A stretch of 64,000 nucleotides of DNA, from the NCBI GenBank assembly GCA_001683825.1, contig LXTR01000046.1, forward strand, positions 1 to 64,000, written 5' to 3'. The DNA is from Flavobacteriaceae bacterium CP2B (GTDB lineage Bacteria; Bacteroidota; Bacteroidia; Flavobacteriales; Flavobacteriaceae). The notes below the pieces were generated by a model that was not told where the DNA came from, did not search any database, and saw nothing but the letters and a program-made list of their open reading frames with translations. Below, piece by piece: positions 35,640 to 45,397 of the stretch; the first letter of the stretch is position 1; the number at the start of each line of letters is the position of its first letter. Made by a program: the position numbers and the translations under genes.

Positions 35640-36731
35640 CTAGACAAGTTCTTTGACTACACCAGTTGGTGTTGCGGTGATAAATTTAGCGCGACGTTTT
35701 TGTAAAACAACTTCTTTCGTTGTTTTTTCCAATTGCTCAAATGAATGTTCATAATACACATTTTCAGATCCACGAACTGCATGGAGTGTATCACCTTCAC
35801 CAAGCAAACCGTCTGCCACACCTGTTATCAGCAATAGTCCTAATTGTCCGGAAGCAATTGGCATTTTAGCTCTTTCAGCAGCTGTTTTCTCACCTTGAAG
35901 TAAGTAGCCATTCCCTCTATTTAAACGCTTCTTTAATGATGCGATTCCCTCTGATTTTCCAATACCTTTATAAGCATCTTTATAATCCACGCGAGATGTG
36001 AAAATAAGTTTGTTTTGATGACGCAATTCAGGTATAGTCCAATCCTTATGATTCACCATTTGCGCTAATGTACTCACATGTTTTCTTACGAAATCAAGAT
36101 CGGACATATTTTCACAAAAATTAGCAAATCGATCATTGAAATATGTATCATTTTTCGTAGTTGCACGCTTACGGCCAATAAAAACACATTGCTTAAATTG
36201 CTCAAATTCTTCATTTTCATCACCAAAACGCATCAAGCCTATTTCCTCATAATTCTTTGCTAAGTAATAACTGATATCGTCTCTAGCGAATCTGTCGTAT
36301 GGAATGACATACACCATGATCCCACCTTCTTGTAAATAAAGGTGAGCACGCTTTAAGAAGTTGAACTCCATTTTCTCTGATTTTGCATTTTCTGTACGAA
36401 GCTCCGTATTATATGGAGGATTTAAAAAAATAAGCGGAAAATAGTTATGACTAATCATCATGCTTTCAAAGCTTGAGCGTACTACTACATCTAATTGCTC
36501 TTTTGCTTGGCCATATCGATTTGCATCCAGCTCTACGCCATACGTATGAAACTGGACTCCCGCCTGCTTCGTTTCATCTGCAAAACTTCGTAAAATTGTA
36601 CCTTCTCCACAACATGGATCAAAGCAAGCATAAGCTCGCTCTGATTCCATTTGTAATAATCGTACCAAGTGTTTTCCTTCTGTTAGTGGTGTTGGATAAA
36701 ATCCTGCCGCTAAATCATTTCCTAAACGCAT
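35640..36731 (-). CDS. N6-adenine DNA methyltransferase-type protein
   Basis: 363 aa from ATG 36731 (GGAGG in front). Class I methyltransferase with SAM-binding motif I 'FDPCCGEGT' (about 37-45), acidic motif II 'GVELDANRYG' and catalytic NPPY in 'LIFLNPPYNTEL' (104-107), the N6-adenine signature. The C-terminal part has an additional domain seen in DUF6094-type proteins ('NGYLLQGEKTAAE', 'GLLLITGVADGLLG'). No restriction enzyme is adjacent, so it is an orphan methylase of the plasmid backbone, linked to the SNF2-like helicase. Confidence 0.85.
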   Translation of the reverse strand: MRLGNDLAAGFYPTPLTEGKHLVRLLQMESERAYACFDPCCGEGTILRSFADETKQAGVQFHTYGVELDANRYGQAKEQLDVVVRSSFESMMISHNYFPLIFLNPPYNTELRTENAKSEKMEFNFLKRAHLYLQEGGIMVYVIPYDRFARDDISYYLAKNYEEIGLMRFGDENEEFEQFKQCVFIGRKRATTKNDTYFNDRFANFCENMSDLDFVRKHVSTLAQMVNHKDWTIPELRHQNKLIFTSRVDYKDAYKGIGKSEGIASLKKRLNRGNGYLLQGEKTAAERAKMPIASGQLGLLLITGVADGLLGEGDTLHAVRGSENVYYEHSFEQLEKTTKEVVLQKRRAKFITATPTGVVKELV

Positions 36732-36761
36732 AATCGTTCCCTCCAAGTTCTTTTTTACAAT

Positions 36762-36807
36762 AAAAAAAGGAAGATCCAAGTACATACATCACTTAGTTCT
36801 TCCTTTT
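36762..36807 (-). promoter_or_regulatory. Leader terminator-like hairpin before methylase
   Basis: On the minus strand GGAAGAACTAAGT pairs with ACTTGGATCTTCC, followed by seven T and then the methylase ribosome site. It terminates the small upstream gene or attenuates the methylase. Confidence 0.65.
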
Positions 36808-36833
36808 ACCCTCTATATACTACCTCGACTTTA

Positions 36834-36977
36834 TTAAAACGGTAGTAAATCATCTGCAATCTCCGATAGCTCATCCAAACCAGCGAATATATCATCCGAC
36901 TCTTTGGATTGCTCGTTTGTTTCCTGCTCTTTTGGATCGTCTAATATTGTCCAAACGTTATAGTTTTTCATTTCCAT
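36834..36977 (-). CDS. Small acidic protein (47 aa)
   Basis: ATG 36977 with GAGGAAT just upstream; acidic helical product ('TNEQSKESDDIFAGLDELSE', ending LLPF). It follows the 137-aa gene by 15 bp and precedes the leader hairpin of the methylase. No known family. Confidence 0.5.
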   Translation of the reverse strand: MEMKNYNVWTILDDPKEQETNEQSKESDDIFAGLDELSEIADDLLPF

Positions 36978-36992
36978 ATTCCTCTATCCTTC

Positions 36993-37406
36993 TTATTTTT
37001 TAGGTTCATAAACAACTTCCTCGTAATCAAAAAAGTAATCTTTCAGCTTACGTAGGATCTTACGAAACTTCGGTTCGGCTACGATCTTAGTACCACTATA
37101 AAAACTTTGTTGCCCAACAAAGCGCCATAAGATGACATAGCCTACCTTCATTTCCTGAATCCCTTCAATATATAACGCGATTTCTTGAGTGGCTTCTTTT
37201 TCATTAAGAGCATGTGGTTTGAAATATTGAAATTTACCATCTGGTAATATAATTTCTGCTTCAAAACACCCTCTCATTTGATTTACTCTTGCTCTGGATT
37301 CAGATGACATTACTGGTGCAGCATATGACTTCTGATTATCTTCCATTCGTGTTTTATGCTCCTCTACTGTTGGTACTAGTTTTAAGTATCTACAATCTTT
37401 TTTCAT
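36993..37406 (-). CDS. Hypothetical protein (137 aa)
   Basis: Soluble protein of mixed charge with 'GCFEAEIILPDGKFQYFKPH' and a basic C-terminus. GAGGAGA precedes ATG 37406. It starts 74 bp downstream of the end of small RNA copy 1, in the same orientation. Unrecognised. Confidence 0.65.
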   Translation of the reverse strand: MKKDCRYLKLVPTVEEHKTRMEDNQKSYAAPVMSSESRARVNQMRGCFEAEIILPDGKFQYFKPHALNEKEATQEIALYIEGIQEMKVGYVILWRFVGQQSFYSGTKIVAEPKFRKILRKLKDYFFDYEEVVYEPKK

Positions 37407-37479
37407 TTTTAAATCTCCTCTACTGTTTAATTTGTTATGTTATGAATCATAAATAACCCTGCCTGCAAACTTGAAAACA

Positions 37480-37657
37480 ACACAAAAAGGGCTTCTTCAA
37501 GTCGATTAAAAATGTGCATAGCAAAATAAGCTATATATACACTAATCGGCTCAAAGAAGCCCTTTCACAAATGAAACAAGACGCAACTTGCTTCTACAAC
37601 TCAACCACAACACAAAAAAGGTGTGGGAATAAACGGAATCAAATAAACTAACAATAT
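37480..37657 (-). ncRNA. Duplicated small RNA, copy 1
   Basis: About 178 nt, strongly similar to 59628-59804, with no conserved ORF. A promoter lies just upstream and the RNA ends in a long hairpin: AAAGGGCTTCTTTGAGCCGA pairs (imperfectly) with the segment containing TCGACTTGAAGAAGCCC, then TTTTTG. The conserved 5' part begins TTGATTCCGTTTATTCCCAC. Precedent: plasmid-encoded small RNAs exist on pXO1; identity with them was not tested. Confidence 0.7.
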
Positions 37658-37663
37658 ACCTAT

Positions 37664-37692
37664 ATATTACACAATTAGGATTATAGTAGCAA
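37664..37692 (-). promoter_or_regulatory. Promoter of small RNA copy 1
   Basis: Minus strand -35 TTGCTA (37692-37687), a 17-bp spacer and -10 TAATAT (37669-37664). Copy 2 has the same -10 and spacing, and about 25 bp downstream are also conserved. Confidence 0.7.
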
Positions 37693-38008
37693 GGTGTTTT
37701 ACAAGTTTTAAAAACTTAATCCTCCATTTCCATATCAATCATGTACCCTTTCTAAAGTAGTAGTATCAGTTTGTCCAACATTTTTAGGCTATTTACACCA
37801 GATAAGAACAATGTATTAAAAATAGTATTTGTTGAACTAATTTCCATTTGGTAAAATAATGTAGGATATTTTCCAGGAGGTGTATCCAAATAATTAGATA
37901 TATGTAGAATTAACTACTTGATAATGAGAGATTTTTATACGGACAGCAAAAAGAAAAATTACTTTTTCTACAAAACGAAGGATTAAGGAATTTAGAGGGG
38001 GAATAGCT

Positions 38009-38713
38009 TTGAAGAATCTAATGTTAAAAAATATATTAATTTGCTCTATTTCTTTTATAGTATTTAGCTTGATATTTTTCGTCATCCCAACTCAGCTAGA
38101 TACAATGACAAAGATAGTATTTGTTATATTTAATGGGCTAGGGATTTCTATACCGACTATTGTTGCAATGAGAATGCAACTAAAACAGACTATAAAACTT
38201 GATTTTGATATAAAGGAAATGAAAAAGGAAATTACAAAAAAAGAAATTACTAACTTTGTAGGATTACTGAAACTTCAAAAATATATTCAGGGTGATTTAA
38301 AGAGATTGTCAGAACATTACATCAACAGAGAATCAGAAATGCATGGTCTATATCGCGAATTTAGGGATTGGAAAGACAAATATAATGCATATATTATCCC
38401 CATAAATATGGTGGCAGAAAAACTCATTGATGATTATGCTAGCTTACTTAACTTATTGGAAGAATTAGATCCACACATTCAAAAAATAGTTTTATCTTAT
38501 GTTTTTACAGCCTGTGAAGAATACCTAAATGCCATACCATCACTCGGTGGCAGTTCGGAAAAGGATAAGGAAGTAGTCAAGTTATTATCTAGAAATATTC
38601 AAAAGAAATGGATAGTTTTATCAGCTGGATTTGAGAAAGTTTTTAAAGAGGTTCAAGAGGAAACATATACTGAATTTACGTTTCTGGTACAAAAACAAAA
38701 TAAAAGAGGATAA
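38009..38713 (+). CDS. Membrane-anchored helical protein
   Basis: 234 aa from TTG 38009 with GAGGGGG upstream. Two membrane helices (about 5-25 and 32-52) then a long alpha-helical cytoplasmic part. No motif recognised. It stands alone between small RNA copy 1 and the SIR2 gene, convergent with the latter across a terminator. An accessory role for the SIR2 protein cannot be excluded. Confidence 0.6.
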   Translation: MKNLMLKNILICSISFIVFSLIFFVIPTQLDTMTKIVFVIFNGLGISIPTIVAMRMQLKQTIKLDFDIKEMKKEITKKEITNFVGLLKLQKYIQGDLKRLSEHYINRESEMHGLYREFRDWKDKYNAYIIPINMVAEKLIDDYASLLNLLEELDPHIQKIVLSYVFTACEEYLNAIPSLGGSSEKDKEVVKLLSRNIQKKWIVLSAGFEKVFKEVQEETYTEFTFLVQKQNKRG

Positions 38714-38779
38714 ATCGCATATATCCCTATCGGAATCGCCTCTTATGCTGTAAGCAAACAAGCATAGATGTATATAGAA

Positions 38780-38808
38780 AAAGAGCCCTTTTTAATATGG
38801 CTCTTTAA
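38780..38808. terminator. Bidirectional terminator
   Basis: AAAGAGCC pairs with GGCTCTTT; A and T runs flank both sides. Shared by the convergent 38009 and SIR2 genes. Confidence 0.7.
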
Positions 38809-38823
38809 TATATTATCTAATCA

Positions 38824-41800
38824 TTACTGATTTTGCGCTAAAAATAAATCCCTTAAAAAAATAAAGTCATTTTCCACGAATTTATTACAAACCCGGTTCG
38901 CCAATTCGAATAGTTCTTTATCCTGAGCAGCATATAAATATTTTATTATGTATAGCATTTCTTCTTCAGGGCAGTATTTATGTGGCGTTAGATCACTCAC
39001 CCAAACATCCACTAATTCTCCAATAATTTTCCTTTTACCAATATTATCAGTTTCTTTAATTTTCACATATAACAGTTCAATAACTACATCAAAATAATTA
39101 TCAACAAAAGGGATTGCTCGTTTAATTAAATCACAATTTGTTTCATCAATATCATCTAATTTACTTGTTAATAATATTATTTTTGATAAAAGCTTCTTAT
39201 CTTCTTGGCTAAAATCTTCAGTTTCATACCCATTATATTTATTGTGAATTTCCTTCCAAAAATCAATTATCTTCTGTTTCTCATCTACTTTTAACTTTTC
39301 ATTTTCTATGAAACAAAATACATCAATAAATTCCTTTATAAAATTATAATTCCATGAATCCATGACTTTACGATAAAGGGTCTTTTCAACCTCTTTCTCA
39401 TAACCTCTTAAATATATTTCAACTAAAACCTTTGATAATCTTGTTTTAATTTCTTTTTCTTTAAAGTTATAATCAATAGCGGATTCATATTGTCTTTTCA
39501 TTAAAATATAGATATCTTCATTAATAATTAGATTGTTACTGTACCCTTCAAAAAAAGCTTCCCAGGATTTACTTTTTAATTTAATAGAATTGATTCTATC
39601 AATTGTCCATTCCCTATCCAAATCTAGGAAGTTTGCCAGCTCCATTCCCAATAAGCTATATGCCTCTCCAACATTAAGTTCTAAATACTCGTTATAAAGT
39701 GCTTTAAAATCATTATCCCATTTATTTTCCCATTCCATATTTTTATTTAATACCGACATTTTTAACAGTGCCTCTAACACATTTCCTTTAACTGAATTTA
39801 AAAAATATGAAATACTATTATCGTTTGAATTACATTCTTCTAAATCTATAATTTTTTTAAATACCAACAATAATATCTGCTTTGCCTTATTGTAATGTTT
39901 GCGATTAAATGCCTGTTCTTTATTTTCAGATCCTGTAACAAATAACTTGCAAATAATACTTATAACGACTTTACAATCATAATCTCTTTTATTCTTATTA
40001 ATTAGTAACTTACCTTGCCAAAATTCTGTTCTGTTTATATAACTTATAATAAAATTCAATAATTTATCCCAATCCATAGTTTTTTGTTCTTTCCAAACAT
40101 CACACAAGCCAAGTATTATTTGATGAATATAGTAATAATCAGTATTAATAAATTGTTTTAAGCCCTCTACCATTTTAGCTGGGTTCTCCCTAGAAAGCTC
40201 TCTAATCGCTTGTCCCAATGAATAAACAGTTGTTATGCTCTCATGTTTGCTTTCAACATACTCCCTTAAATATTTCGCGATTTCCTTGTTGCTCATATTT
40301 AAAAGCTCAGCTTGGCTTACTGGAGATACAATTCGAACGAATTTTGATCCTATCACTTTTGCTTTCGAGCTTAATTCAGGGTCCACTTTTGTTATCTCTT
40401 TTAATTTTAAATATCTTTTTTCAAATAAAGGAATATGCCTTAACGCTTTCAGCCTTTTTTGTTTCCATACATTTATATCCTGAGCTGTTATTTCATTAGA
40501 TACTTTTTCTATTAAATATAATAATAAACTTTCTTGATCATTATTTAGAGTTTCTAATTGCTCTAGTATTAATTTTAATTCCGATTCTAAATAATACTCT
40601 TGAAAAACAATAGTTCCTTCTCTTTGTTCAAGTGTGCTCCAAAATATATCATTATAGTTCACAAAATCATTTCCTATGACATCTAATAATATTTTTGTGA
40701 ATAAAAGATATTCCTGATTTTTTAGATTAATTAGAAACGGCTGCATTTGTGACCCTTTTTTGTAATTACATAAGTCTTTAAATAAATAAAGGATTAACTC
40801 AAAACCATTATTATATGAGTTCCTAGTTTCATACTGTAAGCTCAACATTTCCTTATAGTTTATATCAATATATATAGATTTAACAGAATCTTCTATCTTC
40901 GTCTGCAATTTATCTTTACTAAACTTAGTATATATCCATTTAGTAACTTGCTCCATAAAACTCTCTATCCCGTTTTCTTCCATTGTATTCTCATGTTTAA
41001 TTATCCCATGTTCAACTATTCGAGTAATATATTCCTTTTTTATTTTAGCTATTTCAAGTGTGTATGGTTTCTCACCATATTCAAACTCAATTTCTCTTTC
41101 CGCTTTACCAAGATACTCTTTAAGCTGTTGCATAATCTTCTCTAATAACTGCATCGAACATTTTTCCGCAATTTTTTTTACTGTATCATTAGTGAATATT
41201 TTGTAAAAATAATTTTTTCCAAGTTTGACTTGATTTTTTTCAAAATCAAGGATTACTAAACATTCAATAATTTTTTCTGCCTTCTTTATATCTTCTGGTT
41301 CCGAAGAATTTAAAAACTTAGGTACTAACTTTTCCCCAATATTATAAGAAATATAATCTACGGAAAACATTGATTTTATCCATATGTTAATCGTATCAAG
41401 AAATTCTAGATTAATATATTTATTTGGGATTTGTTCTAACACCTCAACAAACTGATTCCAAACACGATAATTATCTATATACATTTCCTCTTTATTTTTA
41501 TAGAAAGAAATAGATTTTACTATTCCTAAAATATCATTTATATCTTCATCAGTTAAATCATGTTGATTTACTACTTTCCTTAAGTATTCACCTTGTTCCC
41601 AATACGGGATTCTATATCCGTTCTCAACTTTTTTCGGTTGTGGAACATCTTCAGGATCAAAGAAACCAGCATTTGCTAACTTTTTTAGCCATCTCTTTCC
41701 ATTAACTTCTTTGAAAAAGTACAATGCTAAAGATTCACTTTTTCCAATTTCTTTTATTACTGATCTAGACCTTACTTCAAAAGCTGTATCATCACATTTC

Positions 41801-42786
41801 ATCACATTATCTATGGATATTGTTTTACTGATAAAATCTCTTTCTCCACTCACTTCCCCTAACACCTTTGACCATTCATCAATTATAGGAATTAAATTAT
41901 CGTATTTGTTCTTATATATATTAAAAGGGATTAATTCTACTCCAAAATTACTATAATATTTTTTATATAAATTAGTCATTTGTGGATTTTCTTCATTTTC
42001 TGAGAATAACATATAATGTGAAATAGTATGGCTGGGGTTTTTAGTTTTAGATAACATATATTCTAAGATTTCAAATTCTTCTAATCCATATCCCATAAAT
42101 AATACGACATAATTCGAATTAAATACTTGATCCAGGAATACAGAAACCTCTGGGTGACTCTGTTTAGAAATAGTCCCATAGCGTTCTAAATAATCTTGTA
42201 CAGTAACTAACATACTTTCTTCTTTTTTTACACTACCATGAATATGAATTACATTCCCATTTTTAAGTTCTGCTTCTAATAATTCTGTATGATCTATAAA
42301 TACCTTTGTTTCAGAACTCTGCTCTGTTAATTTATTTTCCTCACTTAAATCCATACTATTTGAAACTTTTTCATTATCAGATTGTGGTGTAGTTAAAACA
42401 TCTAAACATTCATCATAATTTGTAGTTATATAAATAGCATTCATTGAGTATAGCTTCTCATATATTGCTTTATATTCCTCATTTTTCTCAAACTTAAAAA
42501 TCTCATTTGCCGACTTAGGAATGATTTCTTTTTCATCGAACAGCATTTTACAAATTGTTAATATTTTTTTGGGATCTTCTTCTTTCAACTTCTCATACAA
42601 TTCAGAGTCTATAACCCCTTTTTCGATTGCATCTTCTAGTATCTCTTGTGCATACCCTTTCCATGAGGGCAATCCTAGCAACATTGAAATACCTGCCCCT
42701 ACAAAAATTATAAGATTACCTGTTTTTGCAGCTTTTATTATATCTTCGTATTTGTAAATATCCGGAATTTCAAATTTTTTTGCCAT
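38824..42786 (-). CDS. SIR2-domain protein, candidate anti-phage NADase (1,320 aa)
   Basis: The N-terminal 300 residues are a SIR2-like fold: 'NLIIFVGAGISMLLGLPSW' (GAG 30-32), 'IYITTNYDE' (121-125), 'HIHGSVKKEE' (181-185) and 'FMGYGLEEFE' (232-237). The remaining thousand residues are alpha-helical with no recognised domain. SIR2 proteins with large helical C-terminal sensor regions (DSR1, DSR2) sense phage proteins and deplete NAD+. The length, architecture and the neighbouring HTH gene fit this group, but identity to a named DSR family is not established. Asn and His of the NADase site seem present (TTNYD; HIHGS). Low GC and Lys/Asn-rich, unlike the more balanced backbone genes. The start follows AGGGAGGAATAAAT. 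Confidence 0.8.
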   Translation of the reverse strand: MAKKFEIPDIYKYEDIIKAAKTGNLIIFVGAGISMLLGLPSWKGYAQEILEDAIEKGVIDSELYEKLKEEDPKKILTICKMLFDEKEIIPKSANEIFKFEKNEEYKAIYEKLYSMNAIYITTNYDECLDVLTTPQSDNEKVSNSMDLSEENKLTEQSSETKVFIDHTELLEAELKNGNVIHIHGSVKKEESMLVTVQDYLERYGTISKQSHPEVSVFLDQVFNSNYVVLFMGYGLEEFEILEYMLSKTKNPSHTISHYMLFSENEENPQMTNLYKKYYSNFGVELIPFNIYKNKYDNLIPIIDEWSKVLGEVSGERDFISKTISIDNVMKCDDTAFEVRSRSVIKEIGKSESLALYFFKEVNGKRWLKKLANAGFFDPEDVPQPKKVENGYRIPYWEQGEYLRKVVNQHDLTDEDINDILGIVKSISFYKNKEEMYIDNYRVWNQFVEVLEQIPNKYINLEFLDTINIWIKSMFSVDYISYNIGEKLVPKFLNSSEPEDIKKAEKIIECLVILDFEKNQVKLGKNYFYKIFTNDTVKKIAEKCSMQLLEKIMQQLKEYLGKAEREIEFEYGEKPYTLEIAKIKKEYITRIVEHGIIKHENTMEENGIESFMEQVTKWIYTKFSKDKLQTKIEDSVKSIYIDINYKEMLSLQYETRNSYNNGFELILYLFKDLCNYKKGSQMQPFLINLKNQEYLLFTKILLDVIGNDFVNYNDIFWSTLEQREGTIVFQEYYLESELKLILEQLETLNNDQESLLLYLIEKVSNEITAQDINVWKQKRLKALRHIPLFEKRYLKLKEITKVDPELSSKAKVIGSKFVRIVSPVSQAELLNMSNKEIAKYLREYVESKHESITTVYSLGQAIRELSRENPAKMVEGLKQFINTDYYYIHQIILGLCDVWKEQKTMDWDKLLNFIISYINRTEFWQGKLLINKNKRDYDCKVVISIICKLFVTGSENKEQAFNRKHYNKAKQILLLVFKKIIDLEECNSNDNSISYFLNSVKGNVLEALLKMSVLNKNMEWENKWDNDFKALYNEYLELNVGEAYSLLGMELANFLDLDREWTIDRINSIKLKSKSWEAFFEGYSNNLIINEDIYILMKRQYESAIDYNFKEKEIKTRLSKVLVEIYLRGYEKEVEKTLYRKVMDSWNYNFIKEFIDVFCFIENEKLKVDEKQKIIDFWKEIHNKYNGYETEDFSQEDKKLLSKIILLTSKLDDIDETNCDLIKRAIPFVDNYFDVVIELLYVKIKETDNIGKRKIIGELVDVWVSDLTPHKYCPEEEMLYIIKYLYAAQDKELFELANRVCNKFVENDFIFLRDLFLAQNQ

Positions 42787-42849
42787 ATTTATTCCTCCCT
42801 AACAAAAATCTATAAATTCTATTATTATTTTATAGTAAAGTGGTTTAAT

Positions 42850-44544
42850 TTATAATAAATTAACCACTTCTTGTCTCTCTATCCACTTATCTAATTCGTT
42901 TTTTGTATCATCATTTAATCGTTTTCTTTTACCGGATAACATCCTTGAAAGTGTTGAATATGAAATATCGATTTCTTTCGCTAACTCACGAATACTTTTA
43001 TTATTCTTCTCTTTATATGTGTTCATCTTTTCAATATAAAAATCGATACTATTAGGGTTTTCTTGATTTGGTATACATATTGGCTTCTCTTCAATTACTA
43101 GTGGCTTTTCTTCCATCTCGATAACTAGTGGTAACTGTTGCTTACTTTTCTTAGTAATCAACTCTTGTTGTAGTTTAACCAGTTCATTTGTAGGAGAAAT
43201 AATTACTTTCAATTTAAGCCAATAGTTTTCAAACCAATTTTTACCCTTACATTTCTCTTCATCTAATTCAGGAGAGTATGTCCACTCTTGAATTACTTGG
43301 TCTCTCATAAGATCATCTAACGTCTTTTCAAAAACTTGTCTTATTAGACTTGGCTTTCTATTCATACTTATCTCCATAACTTGTAATAGCCCTTTAGGAC
43401 CACCAATACTATATGAATGAGTCAAATGTTGATAAGATTGTTGAATACGCCAACGCCAACTTAGATATCTGGTTACTCTTTTATGGTATCTCTGCTGCTT
43501 ACTGTTATATTCCAATGCTTTCTTAGACAGTAAACCTGTTAGTTTCTCAGAACCATATAGATATTTTGATAAAAAGCTACCTGGTGTTACATTCATACTC
43601 TCTATTCCCAATGTTTTATCCGTATCAATATCTTTTGCAATGATAATTTCATCCATTACAAATAGCCTTCTAATTCTTTGCTTTTTATAAGCTAAAGTTT
43701 CATTTGGGTCCTCTTCATTTAATATCACGATCTCATTATCTTCATTTACATAAATAAAAATACTGGCAAGGGCAGCTAAACGCTCCATAATCTTTAATCT
43801 GTCTTCTTTTCGATAATAAGCCTTACCATTTTTGATTTGTTTCATATTACACATATCTAATATTTGTTCGTAATGTACAGGCACAATAGTCTTATCATTT
43901 TCCGCACTCTTTACCCATAGTTCAGTTACAATATCAAGACAATCAGCCGTTAAATCATCCATTACTCGAGTTAAAAAAGTAGAATCAATTAATGTATTCC
44001 ATCTTTTTAGCTCTTCTCTTTGTAACTTCATATCACCATCATCATGTGAAGAGACTACCACTAGGCTATTTTGTTTATCTTGCAATTGAGCAATACGAAC
44101 ATTCTTATCTTGGTCATCTGTAAACTTATTCTTAGCAATGGTATCTGATAAATGGTACATAAATCCTGCATTACTTCTTTCTATATAATCACTCTTGTTC
44201 TCTGGATCTAAAGCTAACTCTTTCGCGACAACAGGAAATTTAATCCCAAATTCTATATATAAATCGTCTTTTAGACATTCAAAAATTTCTTCCTTATAAT
44301 TATCTAGTTTTGGAAGAATGTCTATCGCTGATAATCCCAGAGCTTCTTTTTTAGAAACCCATTTCACTAGCCTTTCGAATGTCTGTGATGAATAAGATGA
44401 GTTGTATATCTTCTGTAGATCTTTTTCTACATCTTGATAGAATTGTTGCCATTTATTTAAAACTCTTTCACTCCCCTCAACTCCAGTTAGTAGAGGGTAT
44501 GATATATATAAAGTGTTTTGAAATAGTACTTTTAACTTTTCCAC
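42850..44544 (-). CDS. Large HTH protein next to the iterons
   Basis: 564 aa. Function not recognised. A long central part (with 'WNTLIDSTFLTRVMDDLTADC' and a winged-helix-like 'MKQIKNGKAYYRKEDRLKIM', quoted in part) and a C-terminal XRE-type HTH ('SIRELAKEIDISYSTLSRML' then 'SGKRKRLNDDTKNELDKW'). It is transcribed away from an iteron array and sits 63 bp upstream of the SIR2 gene in the same direction. It may be a replication or copy-control protein of the plasmid, or a regulator of the SIR2 gene. GGAGGATTACTTG precedes the ATG. Confidence 0.6.
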   Translation of the reverse strand: MEKLKVLFQNTLYISYPLLTGVEGSERVLNKWQQFYQDVEKDLQKIYNSSYSSQTFERLVKWVSKKEALGLSAIDILPKLDNYKEEIFECLKDDLYIEFGIKFPVVAKELALDPENKSDYIERSNAGFMYHLSDTIAKNKFTDDQDKNVRIAQLQDKQNSLVVVSSHDDGDMKLQREELKRWNTLIDSTFLTRVMDDLTADCLDIVTELWVKSAENDKTIVPVHYEQILDMCNMKQIKNGKAYYRKEDRLKIMERLAALASIFIYVNEDNEIVILNEEDPNETLAYKKQRIRRLFVMDEIIIAKDIDTDKTLGIESMNVTPGSFLSKYLYGSEKLTGLLSKKALEYNSKQQRYHKRVTRYLSWRWRIQQSYQHLTHSYSIGGPKGLLQVMEISMNRKPSLIRQVFEKTLDDLMRDQVIQEWTYSPELDEEKCKGKNWFENYWLKLKVIISPTNELVKLQQELITKKSKQQLPLVIEMEEKPLVIEEKPICIPNQENPNSIDFYIEKMNTYKEKNNKSIRELAKEIDISYSTLSRMLSGKRKRLNDDTKNELDKWIERQEVVNLL

Positions 44545-44928
44545 AAGTAATCCTCCTAATTGCTTCTAATACAATTATATCAATTGCTACTAATCATTAA
44601 TACCATTCTACATAGAGTTTCAAAATTATGTATAGATTCAAGAGAATTTAACCTTTCTTAAAAACTGTAACAAATTCCTTTCTATTACCTTATTTTAAAG
44701 CATCATTTATTTTCCCGTGTTGCGTACTCTTTCTGTAAAACAGGCAACATCTTTCCCATCTTGCGTACCTTTACTAAATAATACGCAACGCTAATATAAA
44801 ATAATAATTTCTTCACTCGCAAGACTTAATATTCAGAATATTATTGATAAATCATTATCTCACTTCCAATTATTTGGTAATGAGATTATATTTAAGATGA
44901 ATTATTAGAAGATAGTGGGGATTAAGTT

Positions 44929-45363
44929 ATGAAACGGAACAAAATATGTACAGTATTATTTTCTGTAGCTTTAATGTTTAGTGTTGTCTTTGGAGCTTTT
45001 TCATTTCCAACGGGGGCTAGCGCTCGAGTAATGGATGAGAATAGCGGTACTTACAATGCCCCGCCCAAAAGCAGTGATACTATTAAGTTTAGTGTTACCC
45101 CAGGATATGGTCACCTTAAAGTGTTCATCAAAAACCGTGGCCAATCTAACCTATATGTTTCACTTAAACATGTAGCTAGCGGTAAAGTATACTTTGAAAA
45201 CAAAGAGATTAGAGTAGGCGATCCAGCGCTAGAATGGAAAAGTAACAAAGAAGGTTTTCCACAGGGCGTTAAGGCTGGTGACTTTGAACTCTCATTTAGT
45301 AGTGGCGGTAAAGCAGCATACCTTGACTGGGCTTACAAATCAGCAGACATTATTTGGCCTTAG
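44929..45363 (+). CDS. Secreted protein (144 aa)
   Basis: A Sec signal peptide (hydrophobic 7-27, cleavage after ...ASA) precedes a compact beta-rich domain with 'VTPGYGHLKVFIKNRGQSNL' and a final 'AYKSADIIWP'. Not recognised. It lies between iterons, followed by its own terminator. The GTGGGG site is modest. Confidence 0.65.
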   Translation: MKRNKICTVLFSVALMFSVVFGAFSFPTGASARVMDENSGTYNAPPKSSDTIKFSVTPGYGHLKVFIKNRGQSNLYVSLKHVASGKVYFENKEIRVGDPALEWKSNKEGFPQGVKAGDFELSFSSGGKAAYLDWAYKSADIIWP

Positions 45364-45366
45364 ATG

Positions 45367-45397
45367 AAGAAGACGGATTTTCCGTCTTCTTTTTTTA
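45367..45397 (+). terminator. Rho-independent terminator
   Basis: GAAGAAGACGGA pairs with TCCGTCTTCTT over TT, followed by a T run. It ends the secreted-protein gene. Confidence 0.85.

Noticed and set aside
38009-42786. SIR2 gene plus neighbour as a Thoeris or SIR2-HerA system
   Set aside because: No TIR gene, SLOG domain or HerA-type ATPase is adjacent; the only neighbours are a membrane-helical protein and an HTH protein.
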